From positions 1 to 64,000 of the forward strand of contig JANYDS010000084.1 in the NCBI GenBank assembly GCA_025363475.1: a stretch of 64,000 nt of DNA, read 5' to 3'. Source of the stretch: Terriglobia bacterium (lineage in GTDB: Bacteria; Acidobacteriota; Terriglobia; Bryobacterales; Bryobacteraceae). The position numbers were made by a program, and so were the translations under genes. The first letter of the stretch is position 1, and each line of letters starts with the position of its first letter. This document shows, piece by piece, positions 1 to 7,688 of the stretch. The notes beneath the pieces were generated by a model. The model did no database searches and was not told where the DNA came from. It saw nothing but the letters and a program-made list of their open reading frames with translations.

Positions 1-349
1 CCGTTACTTCGAGACCTGCCAGCAGTTCAAGCTGCTGCCGTCCATGGTCGAAAGGCGCTTCCGAGCCAACCAGCGCCAGCATGCGGCGCACACCGGGCGA
101 CGACTCGGTTTTCTCTATATCCAGAGCGGCGTCGACCGGACACTGGCCGTTATGGCAGTGCGGACACAGATACCATGCGCGCAGCAACTCGACCTCACCT
201 ACGTACGGCGTCAGTACGCGCCGGGCGCGCATCTCCCGGCAGCGGGCCTTGTGACCGCAGGAACAAGGAATCTCCCACTCATCCGGGCCCGGAGGATCGC
301 CGCGCAACAACTGACTCAGCGCGCACGCTCCGGCCCGATGCATGGCCGC
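1..349 (-). mobile_element. ISKra4-family transposase, N-terminal-region fragment (truncated)
   Basis: Reading the minus strand from about 349 down to the window edge gives an uninterrupted frame with ISKra4 transposase hallmarks: a CSCGH zinc-finger-like pair, then CPHCHNGQ, then PGVRRM and PFDHGR. These occur in that order in the N-terminal half of ISKra4 transposases. The frame has no good start of its own: an ATG lies at 341-343, but a stop lies just upstream where the frame enters foreign sequence. The element is therefore 5'-truncated and leaves the window at its 3' side. No terminal inverted repeat or target duplication is visible at the junction. Transposition activity is very unlikely for the visible part. 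Confidence 0.8.
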
Positions 350-489
350 CCGCAAGCAGGCTCCAGGAACCGGGAGTCAATGCTCTCAGTCTCGCCTTTG
401 ACGAGGTCGAGCATTTTTTCGACCAGCCACCCAGGTGTAAGCACCTCCCCGTGGTCTGCAATGCGCCGCTTGGACTTGATCAGATTCAT
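316..489 (-). pseudogene. 5' fragment of an N6-adenine DNA methyltransferase gene
   Basis: From the ATG at 487-489 the minus strand encodes a start beginning MNLIKSKRRIADHGE, followed by LTPGWLVEKMLDLVKGE and then FLEPACG. This is the conserved N-terminus of class I SAM-dependent DNA methyltransferases of restriction-modification type, in which ACG is normally followed by SGNF (SAM-binding motif I). Similarity ends exactly there, at about 349. The next codons belong to an ISKra4 element in a different frame, and a TGA follows at 316-318. Only about 47 genuine codons remain, so no SAM pocket or catalytic motif is present. Family recognition is from memory of the motif order. Confidence 0.7.
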
Positions 490-1104
490 CGGTGATGGCA
501 GGTTGCTATCTCGACCGGCAACTTGTGGCGGTCGGCCCGGTGCGCTTAGCCGCGCCGCGTTTCGCCAGTCACGCGCCCAACCAGTATATTTTCAATCCCT
601 AACTCTCCGGTTTTCCACAACTTGCAGTCGCTCGAAAACGCGCCAGGCACCAACAGCCCGCCACCCAGGTGTATCGTGTACCGAAAGCGCACAACTGGCT
701 AATACTGCAATCCAGCCAGAACGCACAGGGAATGTCTGTCAAAGACCGCTTCCCAAATGATCCTTGACAACTGAATATCGTAGTCAGCGTGAATAACCAG
801 CACGCCACAAATCCACCCTCAGCGCTGGCCTAAACCAGGGCGTAAACCGTGACCTCCCCGCAGCGGGCGGCGGAGGTCACAAAAGCGGGCCTTCCGGCAC
901 AACTCATTCCGGAAAACACTAATTTGGTCATTTGATCCTACTTCAAACAGCCTAACGAACTGAAATAAAAGGAGATCCGAAAAATTAGGATCGGAATTTT
1001 GATCCTAATTTGATCCTAATCGATCCTAAAACGATCCTAAAAACGATCCTACTTTACCCTAATCCGATCCTACTTTTGGAAGGTCAAAACGACCCCCAAA
1101 CCCG
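490..1104. other. Gene-free stretch between IS/methylase debris and the DUF151 gene
   Basis: No convincing coding region is seen on either strand; the open frames here have no recognisable protein character. Two structural features stand out. A 9-bp inverted repeat (GTGACCTCC at 849-857 against GGAGGTCAC at 872-880) could form a hairpin. A cluster of GATCCTA heptamers fills the last 100 bases. The stretch lies 3' of the minus-strand DUF151 gene and 5' of the methylase remnant. Confidence 0.6.
986..1072. repeat. Helically phased GATCCTA heptamer array
   Basis: GATCCTA occurs at 1001, 1012, 1022, 1033, 1045 and 1066, with another copy at 934 and an inverted copy (TAGGATC) at 986-992. Start-to-start spacings are 11, 10, 11, 12 and 21 bases, i.e. 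one helical turn each and then two turns. Most copies continue as GATCCTAA or are preceded by A/T or C. The spacing is not a multiple of three, which argues against coding repeats. The arrangement resembles a multi-site protein-binding region or iteron-like array; the actual function is unknown. Confidence 0.75.
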
Positions 1105-1593
1105 CTACATCTTATAGCGCCCCAGATCCTCATCGCCCAAATTCTCCAGCCACCGGCGAAGCTCCTGATTCGTACTCACCTTCTCAGCAACATTACTCGC
1201 CAGCTTGGTCGATTTCAAAATCGAATCATCCACATAGATCGGGCAATCCAGCCTCAGTGCAAGTGCCAGCGCATCGCTCGGACGCGAATCCACTGAAATC
1301 AGTTCCCCATTGCGCATTACCCAAATCACAGCGAAGAACGTGTCGTCCTTCAACTCGTTCACCACCACCTTCTGAATGCCCGCATCCAGCCCCAGCAGCA
1401 GCGTCTTGATCAGGTCATGCGTCATCGGGCGCGGCGTCGAAACCTTTTCGATTTCCAGCGCAATCGCATTCGCCTCGTAAATCCCCACCCAGATCGGCAG
1501 CACATGCGCACTGCCCACATCCTTCAAAATGACGATCGGCATGTTGGTAACTGGGTCCATCATCAGCCCGCGGATCTTCATCTCTACTTCCAT
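1105..1593 (-). CDS. Bifunctional nuclease family protein (DUF151/BFN domain)
   Basis: 162 residues, the usual length for a stand-alone BFN-domain protein. It contains the characteristic VLPIWVGIYEANAIA segment near residue 30 and the SVDSRPSDALALALR motif near residue 100, which define DUF151. Proteins of this family have been linked to RNase/DNase activity and DNA-damage responses, but the biochemical role in bacteria is not settled. A second in-frame ATG (MKIRG) four codons downstream is an equally good start. It lies about 125 bases downstream of miaB on the same strand and may be co-transcribed with it. Confidence 0.9.
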   Translation of the reverse strand: MEVEMKIRGLMMDPVTNMPIVILKDVGSAHVLPIWVGIYEANAIALEIEKVSTPRPMTHDLIKTLLLGLDAGIQKVVVNELKDDTFFAVIWVMRNGELISVDSRPSDALALALRLDCPIYVDDSILKSTKLASNVAEKVSTNQELRRWLENLGDEDLGRYKM

Positions 1594-1719
1594 GGCTTCA
1601 TTACATCACAGCGCCGCTGCAAGGGGGCCAGTCCCTCCCGGTCCACCACGCTGCGATGGGTGTTCTCTGCGGCCTCTGGGTCTCTGCGAGAAACTGTTTT
1701 CCCGTGCCCCCTGGCTTAC

Positions 1720-3045
1720 TTAGTTCACACTGCCGGGAATGGATTCACCCGCCAGCGAAGCCGGACCCGCCCGCGTCACACGAACCTTGACATACTTGCC
1801 AATCAGCTCTTCATCACCCTCGTGACTAAACGTCAGCGTACGGTTTCGTGAAGTGCGGCCCATCCACTGGCCCAGCAGTTTATACTGCGCCTCCACATTC
1901 ACTTCTTCCACATCGCCTACCAGCCCGAAATTCTGCCGCAGTTGAATCGCCCTCTGCCGCTCCTGCACAATCGCCAGCCGCCGCGATTTCTCTTCTTCCG
2001 GAATGTGGTCGCCCAGTTCCAGCGCATACGTGTTCGGGCGCTGCGAATACTTAAAACTGAAGATGGAATCGTACTTGATCTCTTCCAGCAGCTCCAGCGT
2101 TTCCTCAAAGTCCTTTTCAGTCTCGCCGGGGAAGCCGACAATGATGTCAGACGTAATGGCAATGGGCCGCCTGGCATTTTTCATCCAGGCAATCCGCTCC
2201 ATATACTGGTCACGCGTATACAAGCGGCGCATCGCAGTCAGCACCCGTGTGGACCCCGATTGCACCGGCAGATGCACATGATTGCAAAGGTTCTCGTTGG
2301 CCTCAATCACATCAATAATGGGCCGCACGAAATCGCGCGGATGAGAAGTCGTGAACCGCACCCGGCGGATGCCCGGAACACCGCCCACACTATCCAGCAG
2401 CGTCGCAAAATCCCAGCCCGTTGCCGAAGGGTCACGATAACTGTTCACGTTCTGGCCCAGCAGTTGAATCTCGGTATAGCCGCTGTCGGCCAGACGTTTC
2501 GCTTCGTCCAGCACGCTGGCGCTGGTGCGGCTGCGTTCCGGCCCGCGCGTGAACGGCACCACGCAATAAGAACAGGCTTTGTCGCAGCCTTCAATAATCG
2601 TGATGTAAGCGCGGTGCGGATTGTCGCGACGCGTGAACGGCGTATCAAACGCCTCTCCCGCATCGAAACTCAAACCGGTCACACGCTTGTTGCCGGCCTC
2701 AAGCTGCACCAGCATCTGCGGCAGTTTCGAATAGCTGGCGGACCCCGCCACCAGACTCACATGCGGCGCGCGTTCAAATATCTTTTCGCCTTCCTGCTGG
2801 GCCACACAGCCAATCACCGCGAACACCTTGCCCTTGCCCGCATCGCGTTTGAAATGCTGCAGCCGGTTAAACACCTTCTGCTCCGCCTTGTCGCGAATGC
2901 TGCACGTGTTGTAGAAGACGTAACCCGCCTCCTCCACCGTGTCAACCTGTGTATAGCCCTGCTGAACCATGGTGCCCACGACTTTTTCACTGTCGTGCGC
3001 ATTCATCTGGCAGCCGAAGGTCTCGATATAGAACGTCTTTTCCAC
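1720..3045 (-). CDS. miaB: tRNA-2-methylthio-N6-dimethylallyladenosine synthase MiaB
   Basis: 441 residues, full length for MiaB, a radical-SAM methylthiotransferase that adds the 2-methylthio group to i6A37 of tRNAs reading UNN codons. The N-terminal UPF0004 domain carries Cys12, Cys48 and Cys80 (auxiliary cluster). The radical-SAM CxxxCxxC is at Cys154, Cys158 and Cys161 (GCDKACSYC). A TRAM-type RNA-binding domain closes the protein (KLLGQWMGRTSRNRT onward). FTTSHPRD and HLPVQSGS, typical of MiaB, are present. The start is 42 bases from a divergent oxidase gene, so both promoters must be compact. Confidence 0.96.
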   Translation of the reverse strand: MEKTFYIETFGCQMNAHDSEKVVGTMVQQGYTQVDTVEEAGYVFYNTCSIRDKAEQKVFNRLQHFKRDAGKGKVFAVIGCVAQQEGEKIFERAPHVSLVAGSASYSKLPQMLVQLEAGNKRVTGLSFDAGEAFDTPFTRRDNPHRAYITIIEGCDKACSYCVVPFTRGPERSRTSASVLDEAKRLADSGYTEIQLLGQNVNSYRDPSATGWDFATLLDSVGGVPGIRRVRFTTSHPRDFVRPIIDVIEANENLCNHVHLPVQSGSTRVLTAMRRLYTRDQYMERIAWMKNARRPIAITSDIIVGFPGETEKDFEETLELLEEIKYDSIFSFKYSQRPNTYALELGDHIPEEEKSRRLAIVQERQRAIQLRQNFGLVGDVEEVNVEAQYKLLGQWMGRTSRNRTLTFSHEGDEELIGKYVKVRVTRAGPASLAGESIPGSVN

Positions 3046-3087
3046 GAACCTCTATTGTAGCCGCGCAGCAATGATAAAGTGACCCCT

Positions 3088-4278
3088 ATGACCATTTCCG
3101 CGTCCCGTCACCGTCGGGACTTCCTGCGGTTCCTGGCAGCCAGTCCGCTGCTGGCCAAGGCTCTCGGCAACAGTGCGTTTGCCCAGGACAACAGCATCAT
3201 CGCCAGTGCCAAAGATGCCCTGAACATCATGGATTTCGAAGCAGCGTCCAAAAAAGCCCTGCCGCCCGCCCATTGGGGTTACATGGCGACAGGCGTAGAA
3301 GACGACGCCACCTTGCGCCTCAATCACGACGCTTACAAGAACATCCAGCTCCGCCCGCGGCGTTTGATTGATGTCAGCAAAGTCGATACGTCGGTCAACA
3401 TTTTCGGCACCACCTGGGAAACGCCGATTTTCATCTGCCCGGTAGGCAGCCAGAAGGCCTTCTATCCGGCAGAGGGTGAACTGGCCACAGCCCGCGCCGC
3501 CCGCGCCAAAAAGCACCTGCAGATTCTTTCCACCCAGACATCAACTCCGGTGGAAGATGTCGCGAAAGCCCTCGGCCAGCCGCCCTGGTATCAGCTCTAC
3601 ATGCCACTCACATGGGATTCAACTGAGAAACTGGTCAAGCGCGTGGAAGATGCCGGCTGCCCCACGCTCGTCTGGACCATCGATCTGCTGGGCGGCCGCA
3701 GCACCGAAACCCAGGAACGTTTCCGCCGTCAGGACACGCGTGATTGTACGCAGTGCCACACTTCAGCACGCGGCGGTTCCATGGCGAAACCCAAGCCGAT
3801 GTTCCGCGATATTCCGCAGGGCTTCAATCCTCCCGAAGCCACCTGGGAATATGTTGACCGCTTAAAGAAGCTCACCAAAATGAAGCTCATTCTCAAGGGC
3901 ATTGAGACCGGCGAAGATGCGGCCCTCGCAAGGCAGCACGGTGTGGATGGAATTATCGTTTCGAACCACGGCGGCCGTGCCAACGAAGATCTGCGGGCAA
4001 CCATCCAGTCACTTCCGGAAGTCGTGGAAGCAGCAGGCGGGCAGATTCCCGTGATGGTTGACGGAGGTGTCCGGCGCGGCGCGGATGTATTTAAAGCACT
4101 GGCCTTGGGTGCCACGGCTGTTGGAATCGGGCGACCTTATATCTGGGGTTTAAGTGCGTTCGGGCAGGAAGGTGTAGAGAAAGTGCTGGAGTTGTTGCGG
4201 GCGGAACTGAGCCTCACCATGCGGCAAATCGGAACAACATCAGTGAAGCAGATCACACGAGCGGCAATTAAGATCTAA
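3088..4278 (+). CDS. Tat-exported FMN-dependent alpha-hydroxy-acid oxidase/dehydrogenase with a CxxCH motif
   Basis: About 396 residues of the glycolate oxidase / lactate dehydrogenase / flavocytochrome b2 family, which oxidise 2-hydroxy acids to 2-keto acids using FMN. Visible family signatures are CPVGSQKAFYP, WYQLYMP, the active-site block SNHGGR (catalytic His, substrate Arg) and VDGGVRRGADVFKALALGA for FMN phosphate. The N-terminus RHRRDFLRFLAASPLL is a twin-arginine signal, ending AFAQ, so the protein is probably folded with FMN and exported. Unusually, the central loop contains CTQCH (Cys220, Cys223, His224), the form of a heme c attachment site. I prefer the ATG at 3088; a GTG at 3079 is also in frame. 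Substrate cannot be named from sequence. Confidence 0.9.
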   Translation: MTISASRHRRDFLRFLAASPLLAKALGNSAFAQDNSIIASAKDALNIMDFEAASKKALPPAHWGYMATGVEDDATLRLNHDAYKNIQLRPRRLIDVSKVDTSVNIFGTTWETPIFICPVGSQKAFYPAEGELATARAARAKKHLQILSTQTSTPVEDVAKALGQPPWYQLYMPLTWDSTEKLVKRVEDAGCPTLVWTIDLLGGRSTETQERFRRQDTRDCTQCHTSARGGSMAKPKPMFRDIPQGFNPPEATWEYVDRLKKLTKMKLILKGIETGEDAALARQHGVDGIIVSNHGGRANEDLRATIQSLPEVVEAAGGQIPVMVDGGVRRGADVFKALALGATAVGIGRPYIWGLSAFGQEGVEKVLELLRAELSLTMRQIGTTSVKQITRAAIKI

Positions 4279-4295
4279 AGGTCATCCACATCACT

Positions 4296-4322
4296 CCGGG
4301 CCGCGCAAAGCAGCCGGCCCGG
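4296..4322. terminator. GC-rich hairpin between convergent genes
   Basis: CCGGGCC at 4296-4302 pairs with GGCCCGG at 4316-4322 across a short loop. It lies just after the hydroxy-acid oxidase stop and just before the convergent small acidic gene's stop, so it could end both transcripts. It has no clean T-tract, so strength is uncertain. Confidence 0.5.
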
Positions 4323-4348
4323 GGATTTCTTCGCAGCTTGAACAGCCG

Positions 4349-4621
4349 CTATTCTTCGTCGTCCTCTTCTTCGTCTTCATCCTCGTCGTCCTCGTCGAGG
4401 TCTTCGTCGTCTTCGTCAGGGTCGTCGTCATCCTCATCAAGGTCTAACTCGTCGAGGTCTTCCTCTTTTTCTTCCTCATCTTCATCTTCTTCGTCTTCGT
4501 CATCCTCTTCTTCGTCGAGGACTTCATCTTCGAGATCGTCGAAACCGATGTCGTCAGGATTGCGCTTCGGTGGACTCATTTCCCACGCCCCGGCGCTTGC
4601 GAAGTTGTTCAGGTACGCCAT
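4349..4621 (-). CDS. Small hyperacidic protein with an Asp/Glu-only tail
   Basis: 90 residues. The first ~30 are ordinary (MAYLNNFASAGAWEMSPPKR...), after which nearly every residue to the C-terminus is Asp or Glu, so the tail must be disordered and extremely negative. A strong Shine-Dalgarno (AGAGGAG, 3 bases from the ATG) supports translation on this strand. The opposite-strand poly-serine reading is its shadow. Function is not recognised. Acidic tails of this kind occur in DNA/histone mimics, metal-binding proteins and the RNA polymerase delta subunit, but no homology is claimed. It is divergent from hslV, with 132 bases between starts. Confidence 0.7.
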   Translation of the reverse strand: MAYLNNFASAGAWEMSPPKRNPDDIGFDDLEDEVLDEEEDDEDEEDEDEEEKEEDLDELDLDEDDDDPDEDDEDLDEDDEDEDEEEDDEE

Positions 4622-4753
4622 ATCTCCTCTTAACCAAACTCACTCTAAGCTTTTACCGCTTCGATTGCAGTTTACACGGTCGCACCGTTTGTGCAAAATC
4701 CTTGCAGGCAAGGTTCACCCCGTTGCTGAGCTACACTTGAATTTCAATATAAA

Positions 4754-5293
4754 ATGAAGCAACGAATTCGTTCTACAACGGTGCTTTGTGTGCGCCGTGA
4801 CGGCAAAGTGGTTATGGCCGGCGATGGCCAGGTCACACTGGGCAGCGAAGTCCTCAAGTCCTCCGCACGCAAACTCCGCAGACTCTATAACGACAAAATC
4901 ATCGCCGGGTTCGCCGGTTCAACGGCAGACGCGTTCTCGCTGTTCTCCCGCTTTGAGACCAAGCTGGAACAGTTTAACGGCAACCTCTCCCGCTCCGTGG
5001 TGGAACTGGCGAAAGACTGGCGCACCGATAAGATCCTGCGCCACCTCGAAGCTCTGCTGCTGGTTGCCGATGCTCAGAATACATTTCTGCTCAGCGGCAA
5101 CGGCGACGTGATTGAGCCGGATGAAGACATCGCAGCCATTGGTTCCGGTGGTCCCTTCGCCCATGCCGCAGCCACCGCGCTCATGCGCCATACCAAGCTC
5201 TCCGCGCGCCTCATCGTCGAAGAGTCGATGAAGATCGCGGGCAAGACCTGCATTTATACGAACGACAATGTGACGTTCGAGGAGTTGTCCTGA
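4754..5293 (+). CDS. hslV: ATP-dependent protease proteolytic subunit HslV
   Basis: 179 residues, the peptidase of the HslUV (ClpQY) protease, a bacterial proteasome-like dodecamer that degrades unfolded and regulatory proteins in the cytoplasm. The catalytic N-terminal threonine corresponds to Thr8 in [10 protein letters not shown], so a seven-residue propeptide must be removed; E. coli HslV loses only Met. Conserved [21 protein letters not shown] and AIGSGGP blocks are present. It is followed one base later by hslU. No obvious Shine-Dalgarno precedes the ATG; the leader is AT-rich. Confidence 0.97.
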   Translation: MKQRIRSTTVLCVRRDGKVVMAGDGQVTLGSEVLKSSARKLRRLYNDKIIAGFAGSTADAFSLFSRFETKLEQFNGNLSRSVVELAKDWRTDKILRHLEALLLVADAQNTFLLSGNGDVIEPDEDIAAIGSGGPFAHAAATALMRHTKLSARLIVEESMKIAGKTCIYTNDNVTFEELS

Positions 5294-5294
5294 C

Positions 5295-6653
5295 ATGGTG
5301 ATCTACCTGCCGGTTCAGGCTGCTGATCAGGGGCCGGTTCTGGATGAACTGACGCCACGTGAGATCGTCCGCGAACTGGATAAGTACGTGATCGGGCAGC
5401 CGCTCGCCAAACGCGCCGTGGCCATTGCGCTGCGCAACCGTCTGCGCCGCCAGAAACTCCCGCCAGAGATGGCCGATGAAGTGATGCCGAAAAACATCCT
5501 CATGATCGGCCCTACCGGCGTTGGCAAAACCGAGCTGGCGCGGCGTCTGGCCAAGCTCGCAAATTCGCCTTTCATGAAAGTGGAAGCCAGCAAATTCACC
5601 GAAGTGGGCTATGTGGGCCGCGATGTCGAATCGATGATTCGCGATCTGGTTGACATCGCCATCGACATGATCCGCGAAGAGAAGCTGGACGAGATTGGCG
5701 ACCGCGCGGAAGAGACTGCGGAGAATCGGCTGCTCGATCTTCTCGTTCCGCCTGCCACGGAGAACGTCGAAGACAACACTAAAACCCGCGACAAGCTGCG
5801 CCACCGCCTGCGCGAAGGCAAACTGGATGAGCGCATGGTCGAAGTGGAAGTGAAAGACCGTGGCCCGACGTTTGAAATTGCCAGCAATGTCAATTTCGAC
5901 GAAATGGGAATCAACATCAGGGACATGCTGCCCGCCATGTTTGGTCCGCGCTCGAAGAAACGCAACATGCGCGTGTCTGAAGCCATGGATTATCTGGTGC
6001 AGGAAGAAGAACAGAAGCTCATCGACATGGATCAGGTGACCCGCATCGCCATTGACCGCGTAGAGTCGAACGGCATCGTGTTCCTCGATGAGATCGACAA
6101 GATCGCGGGGCGTGAAGGCGGGCATGGCCCCGATATCAGCCGCGAAGGCGTACAGCGCGATATCCTGCCGATCGTCGAAGGGACAACGGTCAACACGCGC
6201 CATGGTTTCGTTCGCACCGACCACATTCTGTTCATCGCCGCTGGGGCTTTTCATGTATCAAAACCCAGCGATCTGATTCCTGAGCTGCAGGGGCGCTTTC
6301 CCATTCGTGTGGAATTGAAGTCGCTCACCGTGGAAGATTTCGTCCGCATCCTCAAAGAGCCCAAGAACGCTCTGGCGCGGCAATACGTGGCGCTGCTCGA
6401 AACGGAAGGCATCAAGCTCACGCTCACTGATGATGCGCTGGAAGAAGTGGCAAAATTCGCCGCTCAGGTGAATGAGTCTTCCGAAAACATCGGTGCCCGC
6501 CGGTTGCACACGATCATGGAAAAACTGCTCGAAGAAATTTCTTTCGAGGGCCCGGACCTGCGCAAAAAGACAGTTAAAGTGGATGCTGCATACGTGCGCA
6601 AGCAACTGGCTGACATCGTAAAAGATCAGGACTTGAGCCGGTATATTCTGTAA
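5295..6653 (+). CDS. hslU: ATP-dependent protease ATPase subunit HslU
   Basis: 452 residues, the AAA+ unfoldase partner of Hsl[18 protein letters not shown] opens the protein, the Walker A is GPTGVGKTE near residue 76, a pore-loop GYVGRD follows, and Walker B is VFLDEIDKI. The intermediate I-domain lies roughly between residues 110 and 240. The C-terminal LSRYIL is the HslV-activating tail and is intact. It forms a compact operon with hslV (1-base gap) and a downstream lipoprotein gene (1-base TAATG overlap). Confidence 0.97.
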   Translation: MVIYLPVQAADQGPVLDELTPREIVRELDKYVIGQPLAKRAVAIALRNRLRRQKLPPEMADEVMPKNILMIGPTGVGKTELARRLAKLANSPFMKVEASKFTEVGYVGRDVESMIRDLVDIAIDMIREEKLDEIGDRAEETAENRLLDLLVPPATENVEDNTKTRDKLRHRLREGKLDERMVEVEVKDRGPTFEIASNVNFDEMGINIRDMLPAMFGPRSKKRNMRVSEAMDYLVQEEEQKLIDMDQVTRIAIDRVESNGIVFLDEIDKIAGREGGHGPDISREGVQRDILPIVEGTTVNTRHGFVRTDHILFIAAGAFHVSKPSDLIPELQGRFPIRVELKSLTVEDFVRILKEPKNALARQYVALLETEGIKLTLTDDALEEVAKFAAQVNESSENIGARRLHTIMEKLLEEISFEGPDLRKKTVKVDAAYVRKQLADIVKDQDLSRYIL

Positions 6654-7609
6654 TGCGCCTGCTGCCCGTGCTGGTGATTCTGCTGGCAGCAATGCTGTGT
6701 GGGTGTGGTTATACCGGTGAGCCTTTGCCCCCCGCGTTGCGGCGGCCTGTGCCGGTACTTGACCTTCGGGCAGTAGAGCGCGGTGCCAATATCGAAGTGC
6801 AATTCACGGTTCCGCTGACAACCACTGAAGCTCTGGCCATTCAGGGTCAGCCCGATATTGAGTTGCGCATTGGCACTGCGGGCGAAGGCGGCTTCGATGT
6901 TGGTGCCTGGCAGCAGACTGCGGACCTTGTCCCCAATGTTCATGCCGGCTCTGTTGAGATCCCGGTGGGGAAATTTGTGGGTAAGACCGTGATCGTGGGT
7001 GTGAATGTTCACGGGCCGCACGGTCGCACTGCCGGCTGGTCAAATTTTGTTACTGTTCCCGTAGTCCCGCCGCTGGCTAAGCCGGAAGGACTTGAAGCGA
7101 AGGATGCCCCCGATGCTGTCAGTCTCGACTGGCATGCGGCAGCCGGTGAATTCCGCGTCTATCGCAAGTCTGTCGATGGCACCATCTGGGAGCTTTCCGC
7201 CACAGTTCCGAAACCCCCGTACAACGACGCCACCATCGAATACGGCAAGACGTATCAATACTACCTGGAAGCAGCGGAAAAGACAGGTGAAACGGCGGCT
7301 CTCAGCGAAGCTTCCGCCGTCATTACCTTCAAGCCTGTAGACAAGTTTGCTCCTGCGGTTCCCGCCGGACTGGTGGTGGTGGCAGGGGCTCGCGGCATCG
7401 AACTGGTCTGGGAGCGCAATGCGGAAAATGATTTTGCCGGCTACCGCATTTACCGCAATGACGTGAAGCTGGTAGACAATCTGACTGCCCCTTCCTATTC
7501 CGACCAGAGCGTTCAGGCAGGCACCAAATACCGTTATCAGCTCACCGCATTCGACAAAGCGGGTAACGAAAGCGCAAAGTCTCCAGTCGCGGAGACCGCA
7601 CTCCCCTAG
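6653..7609 (+). CDS. Fibronectin type III domain lipoprotein
   Basis: 318 residues. The N-terminus has a hydrophobic signal ending in a lipobox (LCGC), so the mature protein should be lipidated. Two Fn3-like beta-sandwich segments can be seen in the second half, each with a YRVYRK or GYRIYRN strand and a YQYYLEA or YRYQLTA strand. The first 110 mature residues look like a further beta-rich domain. Fn3 domains usually mediate protein or glycan contacts; no enzyme motif is seen. The start codon overlaps the hslU stop (TAATG), implying translational coupling to the HslUV protease. Confidence 0.85.
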   Translation: MRLLPVLVILLAAMLCGCGYTGEPLPPALRRPVPVLDLRAVERGANIEVQFTVPLTTTEALAIQGQPDIELRIGTAGEGGFDVGAWQQTADLVPNVHAGSVEIPVGKFVGKTVIVGVNVHGPHGRTAGWSNFVTVPVVPPLAKPEGLEAKDAPDAVSLDWHAAAGEFRVYRKSVDGTIWELSATVPKPPYNDATIEYGKTYQYYLEAAEKTGETAALSEASAVITFKPVDKFAPAVPAGLVVVAGARGIELVWERNAENDFAGYRIYRNDVKLVDNLTAPSYSDQSVQAGTKYRYQLTAFDKAGNESAKSPVAETALP

Positions 7610-7611
7610 CC

Positions 7612-7639
7612 TTGCGGCGTGTACTGGTACGTCTATACT
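7612..7639 (+). promoter_or_regulatory. Putative sigma-70 promoter for the PEP-CTERM metalloprotease
   Basis: TTGCGG at 7612-7617 and TATACT at 7634-7639 are separated by 16 bases and lie about 50 bases upstream of the TTG start at 7689. It sits directly after the stop of the preceding lipoprotein gene, so the metalloprotease probably has its own transcript. Confidence 0.45.
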
Positions 7640-7688
7640 GCTCAGACCCGGGGGCATCCGCTATGCTTAGTATTGTGGGGGAAGCTAT

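Noticed and set aside
44-760. Long plus-strand open frame over the first 0.7 kb
   Set aside because: It lies on the opposite strand of the ISKra4 and methylase fragments, has no recognisable protein content and is best explained as their shadow.
4338-4757. Plus-strand poly-serine open frame
   Set aside because: It is the antisense of the Asp/Glu tail of the minus-strand acidic protein; serine runs arise from TCG/TCC/TCT reading of GAC/GAA/GAG. The acidic gene has the ribosome site.
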